From Edaphochlamys debaryana (Eukaryota; Chlorophyta; Chlorophyceae; Chlamydomonadales), in assembly GCA_016858145.1 (NCBI GenBank), contig JAEHOE010000188.1:124001-188000 (forward strand): a stretch of 64,000 nucleotides of DNA, written 5' to 3'. A program made the translations under genes and the position numbers. Each line of letters starts with the position of its first letter. Within the stretch, counting starts at the first letter, position 1. Of the stretch, positions 18,872-29,200 are shown in pieces. The notes below the pieces were generated by a model. It ran no database searches. It worked only from the letters and a program-made list of their open reading frames with translations, and was not told the DNA's origin.

Positions 18872-20980
18872 CTAGGCCGCACAAGGGCCCCATGCCCGAA
18901 CATCCTCCTGATCCATGTCCGTGTTCAGGTCCAACACAGGAGGGTTCCTAGCCCGTGGCGAGCTAAGGCCACCGCATGGCGGGGGTTGAGCGCCGGAGCA
19001 CCTGCGGGGCTGGTCGGTGCTAGGCAACCGGCCGCTGCTCCTGGGCGAGCATGGAGCGGGGGCGTCCGCCGGGGATAAGGGGACACGCCGGCGATGGCCA
19101 TCGGGGACTGGCGCAGGAGCATGACGGCGTGGCTGGGCGCCGGCATCAGCAGGGCGCTGCTGGCTGTGCCGCCGGCTGGGCTGCAAAGGCGGCTTGGCGT
19201 TAACCGGCAGAGCAGGCGTGCGACTGGGGCCACGGTGTCGCTGCCCACGGCGGGGCGCCTGCTGCTGAGCCTGCCGCTGAGCCCGCCTAGCCGCACGGAA
19301 GAGCTCCTGCGGCGGAAGCACAGCCGCCACTAACTCGAGAACCCAACGAGTCTGGGACATACCGGTTGATGGAGGGGCTCGAGGGTTGTGCTGCTGTTGT
19401 AGCTGTTGCACCTGCCGGCCTTGAGGCACCCGATGCCGGCTAGACGCACTGTTGCCGTTGCCATTGGAGCAAGTCTTGGGGCGACTGGGCTGAGCATGAT
19501 GACGGTTGGGTCGGTTACTCATGTCTTGGGGCTTGGCCCGTCCACCACCAGGCACATGGTGTGACCGGGGTTGCTTGTTGATGGGCTTGACCTCATCGGC
19601 GGACACTGCGGTGTATCCGTCGCCCTTGACTGCTGGACTTGGCGTTGGTGTTGAGCGTCTTGACGACAGGCCGGAGAGTTCTTGGTGGCTGTTGACCCTG
19701 GGTACCGTAGCCGCAGGCGAAGAGGCACGCTTGATGGCGGTCAGGGCTGCAGGGGTACGGCAATCGGCACAACTAGAGGATTCTGGGACGGAGCTCTGTC
19801 GCCGGGGGTAAGGCAGAGGCCGTGGGTTGTCAGAACCGTTGCTGGGACCAATAATCGAGTAGACTTCAGGGGCCTGACGCATTGCGGCGCCAATGGTGGC
19901 TTCCGACCTGTCTAACCTTGACCGTGACTCGTCCAGCTCTTGTTGTCGCCTCAACACGATGTCGTACAGGTTGTCCAGCTCTTGTTGTTGCCTCAAAATG
20001 ATGTTGTACAGGTTGTCGTACTTGTCGTTCGAAGACGGTGGTGACTGGGCAAGGCGCAGCACGGCCGGTTGAGGAGGACGAACAGAGGAGTCAACGGTAT
20101 AGGCGGCGGCGGGGTCGTTGCCCTCGCCACCATGCCACTGTGACGGTGCAGCACGCGGTGACGGGCTTTGACCATTATCGTAGTCGTAATCGCCAGGGCT
20201 GCCTCCATCTTCGAAGTGCACACTGCGGTGGGGAGAGCGGGAGGCGCCGGCACGGGCGGAAGAGTCGCTGGTGCCAGTGCCGCCGCTATCACCGCTGTTG
20301 CTGTCCTCGCAGTCATCCTCGTCCCATGAGCCAGCATCATGTCCGTCGTCCGAAACCTTGCGTCCACTAGCCCCGTTGTGGGAAGGGGAACCAGGGGCTG
20401 TAGTGCTGTGCGCCGGCGGCGGAGACGGGTCCCGTGGCGACTCCTCATGCCGGGGATACTTTGAGCCCTCCTCCACATAAATGGCAGACTCAATTGCCCC
20501 ATCCAAGTCACGAGGCTTGAAGAGGAACAGCTTATCCCCTATGGAGCTTCGAAGGCCACGGATGAAGTTGTGCATATGGCTCAGGTCCAGAGGCGTCCCT
20601 GACAGGCCCAGGCCCAACATGATTAGTAAGCCTCGATAGCGGTCGGCATAATCACGAACGGATTCGCTACTTCCCTGTGTACAGTGGGCAAGCCGGTAGT
20701 ACAGCACCTCAGATTGCTCAGCAAAGCGGTCGATGAGGGCTGCACAGAAGTCGGGCCAGGTGGTTAGGCGCTGGGGGACGCTCCTGGCCCACCTAGAAGC
20801 ATGGGGGCCAAGGCGACAGCGGGCGACGTTGAGAAGATCTTGCTCGCTCCATCCAAACGCCTGCCCATAGCGCTCAATTTCTGAAACCCAATCGGCTGGT
20901 GTTGCTGCACTGGGGTCGTAGAGTGTCACGTACTGGAGAGCCTCAGGGGTGAGGCCGCCAACCATTGCAGCTGTTGTCAC
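18872..20980 (-). CDS. Gag protein of outer non-autonomous retrotransposon
   Basis: 702-aa ORF. The N-terminal 30-190 residues align by eye with the Gag domain of the inner polyprotein: D(W/A)..(E/V)...(F/L)F.W.., CRLG, WPDFCAALIDRFA against WPSFRRAFIDRFA, YADRYR, MHNFIRGL against MYNFLRGL, and KPRDLDGAIESAIYV against RPRDLEAAISDAIYV. A tandem 14-residue repeat (NLYDIVLRRQQELD) at about 325-352 predicts a coiled coil. The rest is Ser/Pro/Gln/Arg-rich and low complexity, with a basic C-terminal third. No CCHC knuckle is seen. It is the only gene of the element, so particles would need enzymes in trans (inference). Confidence 0.85.
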   Translation of the reverse strand: MTTAAMVGGLTPEALQYVTLYDPSAATPADWVSEIERYGQAFGWSEQDLLNVARCRLGPHASRWARSVPQRLTTWPDFCAALIDRFAEQSEVLYYRLAHCTQGSSESVRDYADRYRGLLIMLGLGLSGTPLDLSHMHNFIRGLRSSIGDKLFLFKPRDLDGAIESAIYVEEGSKYPRHEESPRDPSPPPAHSTTAPGSPSHNGASGRKVSDDGHDAGSWDEDDCEDSNSGDSGGTGTSDSSARAGASRSPHRSVHFEDGGSPGDYDYDNGQSPSPRAAPSQWHGGEGNDPAAAYTVDSSVRPPQPAVLRLAQSPPSSNDKYDNLYNIILRQQQELDNLYDIVLRRQQELDESRSRLDRSEATIGAAMRQAPEVYSIIGPSNGSDNPRPLPYPRRQSSVPESSSCADCRTPAALTAIKRASSPAATVPRVNSHQELSGLSSRRSTPTPSPAVKGDGYTAVSADEVKPINKQPRSHHVPGGGRAKPQDMSNRPNRHHAQPSRPKTCSNGNGNSASSRHRVPQGRQVQQLQQQHNPRAPPSTGMSQTRWVLELVAAVLPPQELFRAARRAQRQAQQQAPRRGQRHRGPSRTPALPVNAKPPLQPSRRHSQQRPADAGAQPRRHAPAPVPDGHRRRVPLSPADAPAPCSPRSSGRLPSTDQPRRCSGAQPPPCGGLSSPRARNPPVLDLNTDMDQEDVRAWGPCAA
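19930..20016 (-). repeat. 42-bp tandem repeat within outer gag
   Basis: Two copies of a 42-bp unit encode the repeated 14-residue segment NLY(D/N)I(V/I)LR(R/Q)QQELD. The period keeps the frame. Confidence 0.7.
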
Positions 20981-21330
20981 AAATGCGCGGAGGCCGGAAC
21001 GAAGGTGTTGTCACCTGCAGGAAAGAGGTAATGCGCGGAGGAGGATTGGGGGGGGAATGCGCGGAGGAGGAGTGGGGAGAAGGGTGGTGACGGCGGCGAC
21101 GAAGGTTGAATGTAGTGAAAGCGAAGAACGCGCGGAGGCTAAACGAAGGTGTTGTCGCCTGCAGGAAAGAGGTAATGCGCGGAGGAAGACTGGGGGAATG
21201 CGCGGAGGAGGAATGGGGACGAATGCGCGGAGGAGGAGTGGGGACGACTGCGCGGAGGAGGAGTGGGGACGAATGCGCGGAGGAGGAGTGGGGACGAATG
21301 GGTGAAGGCGGTGACGAAGGTAAAGACGAG
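20981..21330 (-). repeat. Tandem repeats in the outer element leader
   Basis: The leader between primer binding site and gag contains a 25-bp unit (built on ATGCGCGGAGGAGGAGTGGGGAC) in at least three perfect-to-near-perfect tandem copies at about 21216-21296, with looser copies upstream. A larger duplication of about 60 bp links 20985-21040 and 21126-21186 (shared ACGAAGGTGTTGTC). Confidence 0.8.
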
Positions 21331-21419
21331 ACGGGGCCGAGGTTTATTGCTTTTCTTGATATATGGGCGAGCTCCGCTGCAGACGGATGCTCACAAGCGC
21401 ACGTGAAGCTTGCAACCGA

Positions 21420-21432
21420 GGTCCCGCTACCA
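21420..21432 (-). promoter_or_regulatory. Primer binding site of outer element
   Basis: In element orientation TGGTAGCGGGACC follows the 5' LTR with no spacer. It is identical to the inner element's site at 4492-4504. Confidence 0.78.
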
Positions 21433-23507
21433 CAAGCGGAGCGACCACACCAACGGGGTAGAGACCAAATTTACACACCCAAAATTTTCGCGCGCACTGC
21501 TTGCTGCTGTAGTCTACTACTGTCGAAGGTGTAGCTGCCGCGCCCTTGGACCGTTGCAGAGCCTCTAGACGTGCGGGCAAGGGGGAGTAAGGAGACACCC
21601 CACAAGCCGGGTTGGTGTAGTACAGAGATCTACCAAAGGCGGTGAGCGGATCACCACGCAGTACCAGAGTCTTGGGGTTGAAGCGGAAGCGATTTATGCC
21701 ACGTACAGACGGCGGAAACGCCTGACGGGAAGATGTAGACTCTCCCTCAGCGGCACGCACTCAGGGCAAGGGGTTCTTGTCCTGGGGGCGGGCGAGGGGA
21801 AAGAGGGCCGAGGGCGAGGTTGTGCAAGCACGAAGCCCTGGCTGCCGGAAACGGCTGATCAAACAGCGGCTGCTGTCGCCTCGCTGACGCTCGGCTCCCT
21901 AGTAGACCAGAGGGCACGCTGAGCGCGGCCCTTGACAGAGAACCCTGCTAGCTGCGATGGGGTTCCGGCTGTGTGGTTCACGAGAGGGGTCCCGGAGACA
22001 GCTGGGTACGGTACGGGGCCTGGCACAGGCAGAGGCTTGGGCCCTCCTGGGCCTTCGCTTGCCGACGATAGCTGCTCCTGGTCGGCGGGGGGCGATACAG
22101 CTGCGGTCGAGACTGCAGCGATCAGCGACCAAACCTAGTACTGTGGGTCCGGGGATCTGGGGCGTGTAATTGAGCTGAGACCTTACAGTACCGAGAGTTC
22201 CGAGCGACGGGTGATCAGTCCGGCGCAAGCCGATTAACAGAGCCGAGAGTAGTTCGAGAGTCTGAGAGCTTTGGAGAGCAGTAAGGGAACCGGGAATAAG
22301 GGAGCAGTAAGAGTAAAAGTGTTCTAGTGTTAACCTGGGAAATGCCACGTCTGGGCCTTAAAGAGCGAGCTCGCTGCGGGCCTGACCTGGGTCTGTCGTA
22401 CCACCTGGGCCTTCCGACACCTGGGCCTGCCCTTTCGGGATCCGGGCCCTCCGAAGGCCCGTAAAGGCCCCTCCGGGATTGTTGGAAGGTGGCGCAGGGC
22501 CCAGCCCGAGCCGGCAGGCTCGGGCTTCCGGCTCCCGCCACACGGCCCGCCGAACGCGCAGGGGCCTTTGCCTTTCGGGGCGAAGTCCCTGGCGCAGTCG
22601 TCGGTTACCTGGGCGCACCGGCGCTGGTGAGCGCCGGTGCTTGCCACGCAGGCTACACAAGGCCCTCGCTGAGCACCACGCTTACACCTAAACCACACCA
22701 CCACAAGGCCACGCTGGCTGGGGAAAGAGGGCTGTCCCGCTCGCGCCTCCGCGCCTTCGGGTCCCGCCCAATTCACCTACATAACCGGGCTTTGCCTACC
22801 TAACCCTCGCAACTACACCAAAAGCTCCAGCTCTAAGCACAACAGGGGTTCCTAGCTCGGGCGCCGCTTCCCTGCATTAAGTCACTCTGGTTCACGGCTG
22901 CGCCCACCGTACCTCCCGCGTCGCTAAAGTCAGCCAAGATACCACCTAGTCTCCGCGCACACACAACACTGCTTGCCGCGCTGCTGGGGCTCCTCGCGCC
23001 GGCTGCTCCACTTTGCCGTGACCTTCTTTTCTCCACCTAAGTCCGAGCATCGCCACATTTCTCCAGCCGCTTGGATGCTCCACATAGAAGATGTTACCGC
23101 TGAAAGAGGGGGAGCGCGCAGAGAAAGCCCAACTTTGGCGCCAAGGCCTCGCGCCTCACGGCGCTCGGCCAGCAAGCTCGGGCACAAGATAGCAATTGTC
23201 TTCTACTTGTTCACCTCATTGACCATCCCTTCCTTGCGGTCGGAAGACCGCACCACCTTATCGACCCTCGGCCTCTCGCCTGTCGCGTCACACACACGCT
23301 CGACGAATGCCTAGGCCGCTCACATGCGCTGTCGACGATCCTGATAGCGCAAGGGCACGCGACGGTGCCGGGTGTGGCACGACCCGCTCGGGATTCCCCC
23401 CACCGGCTTCCCCACGCAAAGCGGTAGAGACGCCGGCAAGGGCCCGAACCGCGGCCACGCAAGCAGGTAAAGACCTCACTTGAGTACGCAAGCATCTGCG
23501 GCCTGCA
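21433..23507 (-). repeat. Outer element 5' LTR (uninterrupted)
   Basis: 2075-bp LTR, the intact counterpart of 2249-3144 plus 16412-17590. It holds the empty site of the inner insertion (TAGT at about 22325-22328). Confidence 0.9.
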
Positions 23508-23511
23508 GTGG
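23508..23511. repeat. Target-site duplication GTGG, right copy (outer element)
   Basis: Pairs with 2236-2239. Confidence 0.75.
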
Positions 23512-23519
23512 CTCGTAGG

Positions 23520-23618
23520 GTGCTGGTATGGGAGGGCCATACCCGGTAGGTGGCGCTATACGCTTAACCCCTCTCAGCTGGTGCTCGGAGGCGGTTCCTG
23601 CTGTAACCATCGCATCCC
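23520..23618 (+). repeat. Outward-facing inverted repeat, right arm
   Basis: Inverted match of 1925-2026 (about 90%). It is followed directly by the start of the dispersed repeat at 23615. Confidence 0.7.
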
Positions 23619-25140
23619 TCTCCGGGCGGGCCTTCTCACACACTCAACCAGCCATTCAAGAGGGACCCTGCAACACGCAGAACCCCTTGAACTTGTTTGT
23701 GACGGCCCTCTGAGCCCTCACATAGATTTCGGTCCATCTTGACTGTTAACGCGGGCTGATCTCCGCTTAAGCCTCTAGCAGTGCCATTGTCACGTGCGCG
23801 TGTTTCTCGGCCCACTCCAGCGCAGGCGCCGGGCCCGGCCGTGAGGCCGGCCGGTTCTTTGACGCTCCCGCGCGAGCAGCCCCAAGGCCCGTGCTAGTTA
23901 CCTGCACATACCGCTAGGTCTCTTATCTCCAATCTCCCAAGCAGTTGCTCCCTCGCTGGTGCTTGGTACCCACCAGCCAGCTTCGCGTCCGCCACGCGCA
24001 TACATAACGCACCGGTTACCCCCCTGACCCCCCCCCCCCCCCGCGGTACAGGTGTGCATCCAGTATCAGCAAGCTCTCAGGCCTGGCCTACCCTGATCCT
24101 GCACATATGACCGAGCGCCGCTGCAACTTGCACTGCCGGCCTTGCTTGCTCCGTGCTCCTTGCATGTCTGACGCACAGCCGAAGCTCTCCTACCAACGCG
24201 AAGCGTAGCTGAGCGTGCCCAGTGGCTCGGGCCTCCGCTCCCTGAGGCACAGGCAGAAGACCTGGCCCACGCATATGTGACAGGGCGGCAGAATCCACCT
24301 GCACCTTTCCGGCGCGCAGCCCCACTGCACTAGGCCCGTGGTGCACATCTAGGGGCGGCAGAATCCACCCTACTTGAGCCGAAATGCGTAATCCCAAAGT
24401 GTTATCCTACGTTGCGGCCCAGGAGCACCCCTCGCCATCTCTCTAGGGTTGGGCACACGCAGGTCCGGAGGCAGAATCCCGAGAACCACTCATTAGTGAC
24501 TAGGGAACGCAGGTGAACCACAAAGTGGGGAAGACCCACCGCCGGTGTTGCTGGTTCCGACTGTGGCCCCTTTGGCCCGGGGCACGGTTGCAGCAGCGGC
24601 AGAATCCACGCTGTGCTGTCGAAGTACGTTTCATAATCCCTAGGGCGAACTAATAAGTAAGCTTCAGGCGGTTAGGCGTTCGTCTGACACGTATCTGCGG
24701 AGGCAGACTCCCGAGCAACAGAACCCTCTTACACAAGGGCCGGACGCAGCCCCTCAATACAGCCTGCGGCACATGGTGGGACTTTGTTGTCCCCCAACGT
24801 GCCCCCTCACCAGCGCCGGGCCCCTTTCACTAGGGCAGTGCGCAGAGCGCACCAACACCAAACCGCAAGTCTTCCGTTGCGTAATCTCTATCAGCTTCGA
24901 GCTGAACTAGCTCGCTCTCACCCAGCGCAGCCTCACCGCCCCCCACCGGGCGCGTAACCTTACCAACCAGTGCCGGCGGGCGTCATCACACGCACCCGCA
25001 CAGGCAGCAGACCAGCCAGGCCATCCCAAGGCGTGCCCCCGTAACAACGCGAAGGTCACACCACTTGCAAAGAGATAGACCAGGGCTTGACGTGTTTGCG
25101 CGGGAAAACATTTTGGTGTTGACACGGTATACGTGGCATA
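23615..25140 (+). repeat. Dispersed 1.5-kb repeat family, copy A
   Basis: Colinear with 38058-39590 at an estimated 85-90% identity with small indels. Shared landmarks are GACGGCCCTCTGAGCCCTCA near the left end, several GGCAGAATCC motifs (about 24284, 24351, 24466, 24596; variant about 24704), and a right end at GGTGTTGACACG. No ORF is conserved between copies, so it is non-coding: a non-autonomous element or solo LTR. A homopolymer run of C lies near 24028-24043. Copy A seems truncated at the left against the inverted repeat. Confidence 0.75.
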
Positions 25141-26273
25141 CGGGACGCGTTTGATTCTGACCACGTTCGCTCATCGAGCCAAGCCAAGCAGGCAGGCCGC
25201 TCCCGCTCACCAGGCCGCTCCCGCACTCACTTGGGACACCAGAAGGGTAGAGATTTCGGCCGGTCGGGATTAGGACCTCCCGAATATGTGGCACGGGCTG
25301 GGAAGTTCTAGGTCGGGCATGGCGCGAAGGAGCGAAGGGCCATAGAGTGCTATTGGGAGACAGGATTTGCATAATATGCTATGGTCTTGAAAGCGACCAG
25401 TTGAAAGACTCTAGTCGGCCACCAAAACCGTGCCGTCGGCACGAACCCCTGGAGTGCGCCGGGTGCGTTCTCTTGACCTCTAGCAACCACCTGCGCCATC
25501 GCGGCTTTCGCGTAACTCTCCGCTTCAACCAGTACTTACATGCTTTACCGAAAGAGTGCGGCTGCTTGCTGCAAGAGTAACTACAGGCGCTCGAGGCGCT
25601 CGTGACGGCTGCCTTGCTTCGATCGAGAAGGAAAGTGTATGCGGCGAGACCGGTTCGCACCCGATCACCAGCAATCAAAACATATGCCACATCATAAAGA
25701 TGAAATGTCTAGGTAGGTTATGTCGAGGCGCTGGGCCAACAGCAGAAGGCACTCGAGGGACGTGCGAACTTCCGCTCCAAAGCGAAGGCATTGCGCACAG
25801 CTCCCCCGGGCGCCAGCATACGTTATCAGGCGAGACCCAGCCGTCTGCGCGCTTGCTGGCCGCGGCACCTGCGGTCGCGGCAGGCACCGCATCTCATTCT
25901 ACGGCCCCTGCGCCGGAAATATGCGCTTCCGCACAGGTCAGTGAAACAGTCCAGGGCAGAGGTATGGGGCTTAGTCAGTGGCAACTTGGCACCCTGCCTC
26001 CCGGGCGGCCGGCCCGGCGCGCACGCCATGGGCGTCCCTTCAAGGGCCGGTTGGGTCCGGCCGGGACGTTTCCGCCGCGGAGTTGAAAAGTCGTAGCGGC
26101 ATCAGTCCGGGCAGGGCAGGGCCATCATCTTACCAGTGCGCGCACAACTTGCGCCTTCAATGGCCCCGCCACAGACGGGGACGTGCCATGTCGAGAATAA
26201 AGGCTGTGTACAGAGCCTTTATAATGAGAATACACCCAGGACGTGCGACGTCTCCAGTCAGCCATGGGCAGCG
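25141..26273. other. Intergenic, upstream of the pseudokinase gene
   Basis: No gene recognised. The last 100 bp before the kinase start contain a TATA-like TTTATAAT (about 26217-26224), a plausible core promoter. Confidence 0.4.
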
Positions 26274-29200
26274 ATGTTCAGGTGAGTTGCCCGGCATGCG
26301 CACGCCTCGCGAGTCGTTGCAAACGACCTCCTCCTCGCCTCACCCTGCCTCACTGCCGCCTGCTCTTCTGCCCTGCCACTGCAGCCACCTTGAGGGACAC
26401 CTCCTGTCCGTTGGCCTCAACATCGGCGTGCTCCAGCTTCTGCTCGACTCAGCAGCCGCCGCCAACCTCGCCCAGGAAGTGCCCGCACCGCAGTCCTGGG
26501 GCCGTGCCGCCTCTGGGGCCGCCTCAGACACCGCCTCCGGCACGGGCAACCTCACCCTGCGTTCAGCCGCCGCGGCTTTCACAAGCTTGATGGGCAGCAG
26601 CGGGGGTGGCACTGGCATAAATGGTACAGGCTTTGGCACCGGCATCCTGGGCAGCGGCAACGGCAACGGCGCGGGGATGGGCTCTCGAACGGGCAGCCAC
26701 GGGGCGCCACTGCGCAGCAGTGGTGCGTGGGGCTTCCTGGCGGCTGCGGGTGCGAGCACGGAGGAGGCCCAGCCCGACCTGGCGGGTCTGCACTGGGAGC
26801 AGCTGGTGCGGCTGTGTGCGCCGGAGGAGCTGGTGGCGGACCTCACGAGCCTCACCGTCATCAGCGTAGGGGCACAGTCCGTCACCTTCCAGGGTGAGAG
26901 CAGGAGTGGTGTGGGAAGGCCACTGGAGGGCTGCAGTGCGTGAAGGGTTTGAGACAATCACGAGGAGAGTGGGGCGGTGGGAGAGAGGAGCTCGTGCCTC
27001 CTCCGGCGGGCCTTGCAGTCTTGACACACGTGTCGAACCGGCGAGACAGGTTAGACAGATAGGCCGCTCGTGCTCGTGTGACCCTTTCCTCGCGCACGCC
27101 TCGCTGTCCTTCTCACCCGCAGCCCTGTGGCGCGGCGCCCGCGTGGCTGTGCGCTTCAGCTCCTGCTCCTCGGCGCACCCGGCCGCCTCTGCGGTCATCC
27201 GCCAGGCGCTGGTCAGCAAGGCGCTGGCGCACCCCAAGTGAGGGCTGTGAGGGTCAGGGCAGGAAGGGGATGAGCCGGGAAGGAGGCTAGCGGGGAGGGG
27301 AGGCTGAGGAAGGACGTGATGAGGGGCGGGCGATCGGTACACTGGACTTGAGGGCCCGGGGGAGCAGACGAGGGTGGCGTACCAGTCGAGTCGGCATACT
27401 TCCTCCATCGCCTTGCTTTATCGCCGCCTTGCCTCCACCGCTCTCCCTTCATCTGCAGCATTCTGCAACACTACAGTATCCGCTGCTGCCATCTCACGCC
27501 CGCCTCCGCCGCTGCAAGCGGTGGCCGCGCCGCCAGCACGGCCACCGCCACCGCTGCCGACACGACCGCTACCAACGCGGCCGCCGCCGCCGCCGCACCT
27601 CCGGCCACCGCAGCCGCCGAGGGCTCCTCCCACGGAGCCCGTGCTGTGCCACCCGAGCCCCGCGCCACCAAGGCCACCGTCACGGCGCCAACCTCAGCCC
27701 CTGCCGCCATGGCCGCCAGTGTCGCTGCCGCTGCCGCGATGTCCGCTGTCCCTGCTGCCGACACCGTAGACACCGCAGCAGCCCCGCCGGCTCCGGACCC
27801 CGCCTCAGCCGCCGCCCAAGCACGCGCTCTGGCGTCTCCGTCGGCTTCTGCTGACTTCACCGGGGAGGCCGGGCGCTTCACGCTCCGGCCCCACCGGCCG
27901 CCGCCCTGCAACCACCGCCTCCTGACCACAGCAGCGAAGTACCATGCCACCTACGGCGCCTCCGCTCCCGGAGACGCGGTGCTAGCAGAGCGGGATCAGC
28001 TACTGGCGGAGTTGGGCGTTCGCGGCCCTCGCAAGCTGCGGCCCCCACCGCAAATAGCCCAGCAAGGAACTCATGCCCCAGTGGCAGGGGCGGCTGAAAC
28101 TGTGTCACCATTGCTGCGGCCGCTGCCACTGTCGCCGTCTGGAGGCCAGGTGTCCACTGCGACGGCGGTGGCCGCGCCCGCAGGGGTGCAGGCGCAGGTG
28201 CAGCCGCCGCCGTTGCTCACGGGGCCGGGGCCGTGCGGCCCGGATCTCGGCGGCAGCGCCAGTTCCGCCAGCCTGTCGTTCAACTCTCAAGAGGGCTTCG
28301 GCAACCCCAGCCTGCGGCACGCGCTGTCTCTGCATCAAGTGGCGGCGCTGGTGCGTGCACGCGAGGGGGACCTGCTGACGGCCACCATCATGGAGCACGC
28401 GGACCATGTGAGCCTGGGGAGGGCGCGCACGGATGGGGAGGGGACAGGGCAGTAGGGGCAAGGCACTGTGCTGTGTGCGTTTGGCGCAGGCGTGAGGAGG
28501 TAGCATGTGGGCAGAGTGCGCCTGGAGTGGCATTGGAAACGTCGTGGCAGCAAGACCAGACGGTCCCCTGAGCATTAGGTCCCCGCCTTCTCTGCCCCCT
28601 CCCGCTTAGTCCACGCTGGACCACGCCGTGCAGAGGGGCCTCTTCAGTGGTGCTCGGGTGTGGTCGCCGCGGGTTGCGCTGAGGGCGCTGCTGCGGACGG
28701 CCTTGGAGGTGGGACACGGTATGCCTGTAATGCAGCCTCCCATCAAGTTTGTCTTGCTCTGTGGATTTACGCAGCTTCCACCACAAACCTCGCCCGTTTT
28801 GAGCCGCCCAGCCTCGCTTCCCGCTGGTCCCCAGATTGCCTTTGCGCTGCAGCATCTGCACGGCCGCGGCATCACGCACGGCTCGCTGTGCCCCGCCAGC
28901 GTGCTGCTCAAGAGCTCCAACCTGGACCGCAGAGGTTTCACGGCGAAGGTGTGCGATGTGCCCGAGGCACCCGCAGAACACCAGCGGCGTGCCGCATTCT
29001 GGGCGCGGGCGCGGACTACTCATGGACAGCCCAGCCTCATCCTCCCCTCCTCGTTTGCTGCGGTGCTGCGCAGGTTACCAACTTCTCCCTGGCCCGCGTC
29101 TGCCACTCCTCCGAGGACGCATCGCCGCCCCGCAGCCCCACGGCAACCGCCACGGCAACCGCCACCGCCATCACCACCGCCATCGCCGCCGCCGTCGCCG

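Larger units (their letters stand above)
2240..23507 (-). mobile_element. Outer non-autonomous LTR retrotransposon (gag only), interrupted by the inner element
   Basis: Minus-strand element with 2075-bp LTRs that look essentially identical. The right copy, 21433-23507, is the 5' LTR. The left copy, 2249-3144 plus 16412-17590, is the 3' LTR and is split by the inner element. The internal region (17591-21432) carries a primer binding site and one Gag gene; no protease, RT or integrase is visible. Termini are TG...CA in element orientation and the target-site duplication is GTGG. Near-identical LTRs indicate a recent insertion. The size without the inner insertion is about 8.0 kb. Gag homology, a shared primer binding site and a shared 3'-end layout suggest that a relative of the inner element supplies its enzymes (inference). 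Confidence 0.88.

Noticed and set aside
24028..24043. Poly-C run as a possible telomere or array boundary
   Set aside because: A single homopolymer within a dispersed repeat copy; absent from the other copy, so likely slippage.
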